Below are positions 5,456 through 6,233 of a stretch of DNA of 6,233 nt, one piece after another. This DNA is from an uncultured Clostridium sp. (GTDB lineage Bacteria; Bacillota; Clostridia; Christensenellales; CAG-138). Location of the stretch: contig UQNF01000067.1 in NCBI GenBank assembly GCA_900542285.1, positions 1-6,233 on the forward strand, written 5' to 3'. Both the position numbers and the translations under genes were made by a program. Position 1 is the stretch's first letter. Every line of letters starts with the position of its first letter. The notes beneath the pieces are model-generated. The model saw nothing but the letters and a program-made list of their open reading frames with translations. It was not told where the DNA came from and did no database searches.

Positions 5456-5461
5456 GTTGAT

Positions 5462-5527
5462 ATGAGCGAGTTCCGGTCTTGCGATGCGTTTATTGGATTG
5501 AATAGAATCAGTTCCTTTATTCTGTAA
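5462..5527 (+). CDS. Possible small ORF (21 aa), doubtful
   Basis: An ATG at 5462 opens a 21-codon frame (MSEFRSCDAFIGLNRISSFI...) ending at TAA 5525-5527. AGGGAGG (5448-5454) stands 7 nt upstream, an ideal ribosome binding site, yet it forms the right arm of the preceding hairpin and would be hidden when that is folded. The ORF overlaps the 3' end of the minus-strand GNAT gene by 11 bases. I recognise no family. It could be a real micropeptide, the leftover start of a deleted gene, or chance. Confidence 0.2.
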   Translation: MSEFRSCDAFIGLNRISSFIL

Positions 5528-6083
5528 ATTTTTTGTTCCATTCACTCATTGATATGTCGTATTGTATTATATTGTCGTAGTGTGGGGAGCCATCGGGGTT
5601 ATTGTTAAAGGATCGCTTTCCCATAATCATGCCTGTCTTGCGCATACCTAATCTTTCACAAAGGCGTTGACACGGATAATTGATATCCTCGGTTTCTATA
5701 TGGATGCGCTCTGCGCCTTTTTCGTGAAAGAGATAATCAAAGAAAGCGTGTGCTGCTTCATACGCGTAGCCTTTTCCCCGGAATGGTTCATTCAGCATCC
5801 AGCAAATAGTGAAGAGGCAGACCTGTAAGTTTGTTTCGTCATCCATTTTGTAGCTTCTAAAGGCTTCCATCTCGCCAATGACTTTATTTTTCTCCTTTAG
5901 AACAACAGCAAAGTAGTATTCAGTATTATGGGCACGCCGCTTCATCTCTCTTCTTGCATCCCAAATGGAACGCAGTCTAAAAAGGCAAAAGCAGTCTCTT
6001 GGCGGTTTTCTCAAATACTCCAATACATCAGCCGCATCGCGTTTCATAAATGGGCGCAGAATTAAGCGTTCTGTTTCGATCAC
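5517..6083 (-). CDS. RimJ/RimL-type GNAT acetyltransferase
   Basis: The 188-aa cytoplasmic product starts at GTG 6083-6081, giving MIETERLILRPF, the usual opening of this family. AAGGAGG (6102-6096) lies 12 nt upstream, slightly long but the only candidate. A longer TTG start at 6110 would lie upstream of that site and is rejected. The fold is Acetyltransf_3-like: TERLILRPF (4-12), KNKVIGEMEAF (65-75), WMLNEPFRGKGYAYEAA (95-111) with the acetyl-CoA loop RGKGYA (102-107), the helix AFFDYLFHEKGAERIHIETED (113-133), and N134-x4-Q139-x2-C142-E143-R144-L145-G146-M147 leading to the final strand with NPDGSPHYDNIIQY (162-175). Relatives acetylate N-terminal amino groups, antibiotics or small amines; the substrate here is unknown. 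The gene has its own promoter and converges on the YoaP gene. Confidence 0.9.
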   Translation of the reverse strand: MIETERLILRPFMKRDAADVLEYLRKPPRDCFCLFRLRSIWDARREMKRRAHNTEYYFAVVLKEKNKVIGEMEAFRSYKMDDETNLQVCLFTICWMLNEPFRGKGYAYEAAHAFFDYLFHEKGAERIHIETEDINYPCQRLCERLGMRKTGMIMGKRSFNNNPDGSPHYDNIIQYDISMSEWNKKFTE

Positions 6084-6095
6084 TGTGGTATCACA

Positions 6096-6102
6096 CCTCC
6101 TT
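6096..6102 (-). promoter_or_regulatory. Ribosome binding site for a GTG start (RimJ/L-type gene)
   Basis: AAGGAGG on the minus strand lies 12 nt before GTG 6083. No other in-frame start lies between them, and the upstream TTG at 6110 precedes it, so the GTG is the better start despite the long spacing. Confidence 0.7.
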
Positions 6103-6134
6103 GATCTCAATTGATCTGCTCTTTTGTTTAGTCA

Positions 6135-6163
6135 AGTATAGCAACTAAATGTTTAGAAGTCAA
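6135..6163 (-). promoter_or_regulatory. Sigma-A promoter of the RimJ/L-type acetyltransferase gene
   Basis: On the minus strand TTGACT (6163-6158), a 17-bp spacer and TATACT (6140-6135) form a strong sigma-A match. The transcript should start near 6128, about 44 nt before the GTG start, so the promoter serves this gene directly. Confidence 0.85.
6145..6156. promoter_or_regulatory. 12-bp palindrome inside the promoter spacer (CTAAATGTTTAG)
   Basis: Perfect arms CTAAA and TTTAG flank TG, placed entirely between the -35 and -10 boxes, where a bound protein would block RNA polymerase. The core TAAATGTTTA is the same as in the palindrome at 2785-2796. An operator role is inferred from position and symmetry only. 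Confidence 0.45.
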
Positions 6164-6233
6164 ATATCCAAACGGGGTACGATCGTGTCAAGTTCTTCTG
6201 GGAGAAATCAAGCGCAGGGATCGAGTGGCCGGA
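6153..6233 (-). other. Right-edge segment, unassigned; possible 3' end of an upstream gene
   Basis: Read on the minus strand from the window edge, a frame of 26 codons without a stop (containing HSIPALDFSQKNLTRSYPVW) ends at TAA 6155-6153, overlapping the palindrome and the -35 box. The plus strand is also open from 6157 to the edge, with no start codon. I cannot tell which, if either, is coding, and recognise no family. Confidence 0.2.

Noticed and set aside
4696..5541. Long minus-strand open frame (281 codons) opposite the YoaP-type gene
   Set aside because: The plus strand there encodes a recognisable GNAT plus YoaP domain, and the antisense product shows no family motif, so it is a shadow frame.
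6157..6233. Plus-strand open frame at the right edge (containing YDRVKFFWEK)
   Set aside because: It has no start codon inside the window and no ribosome binding site, is only about 25 codons long and overlaps the -35 box. A vague resemblance to IS66 TnpB does not hold on spacing.
1..6233. CRISPR array, tRNA, insertion sequence, integrase or attachment site
   Set aside because: No evenly spaced repeats, cloverleaf-like segments, transposase motifs or flanking inverted repeats were seen on either strand.

Overview
The window looks like chromosomal DNA of a gut- or rumen-type Clostridia member (Bacillota). The basis is the strong AGGAGG-type ribosome binding sites, sigma-A promoters close to TTGACA/TATAAT, TTG and GTG starts behind strong Shine-Dalgarno sites, Pro/Thr-rich (xxPT)n linkers behind lipoprotein signal peptides, and protein families common in this class (DUF3788, YoaP-type GNAT, macro domain fused to an HTH-like domain). 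No tRNA, rRNA, CRISPR array, transposase or phage gene was seen. No gene-free stretch exceeds 300 bases.

Layout. (1) Positions 1-1210, minus strand: two tandem paralogous lipoprotein genes. The downstream one is cut by the left edge. They sit 4 bases apart behind one sigma-A-like promoter and share a 114-bp block that differs at only 2 positions. (2) Positions 1306-2751, minus strand: a membrane-anchored NERD-domain protein with a C-terminal topoisomerase-type zinc ribbon, followed by a DUF3788 protein. (3) Positions 2867-5394, plus strand, divergent from the NERD gene: a near-consensus promoter, then a Nudix hydrolase with a TTG start, a macro-domain/XRE-like fusion protein and a YoaP-type acetyltransferase. 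The last two are 8 bp apart. (4) Positions 5395-6163: a strong hairpin between convergent genes, a doubtful 21-codon ORF whose ribosome binding site lies inside that hairpin, and a minus-strand RimJ/RimL-type acetyltransferase with its own promoter. The last 70 bases hold no identifiable gene.

How the genes may work together. Nudix hydrolases and macro domains both act on nucleoside-diphosphate compounds, and both families include ADP-ribose or ADP-ribosyl members. The plus-strand cluster could therefore be a small ADP-ribose handling or stress module, with the XRE-like tail of the macro protein as a possible DNA- or partner-binding part. This is inference from adjacency. Two intergenic 12-bp palindromes share the 10-bp core TAAATGTTTA and lie near the promoters of the NERD and RimJ/L-type genes, which could mean a common regulator. 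No established defence system or complete pathway can be named from this window.
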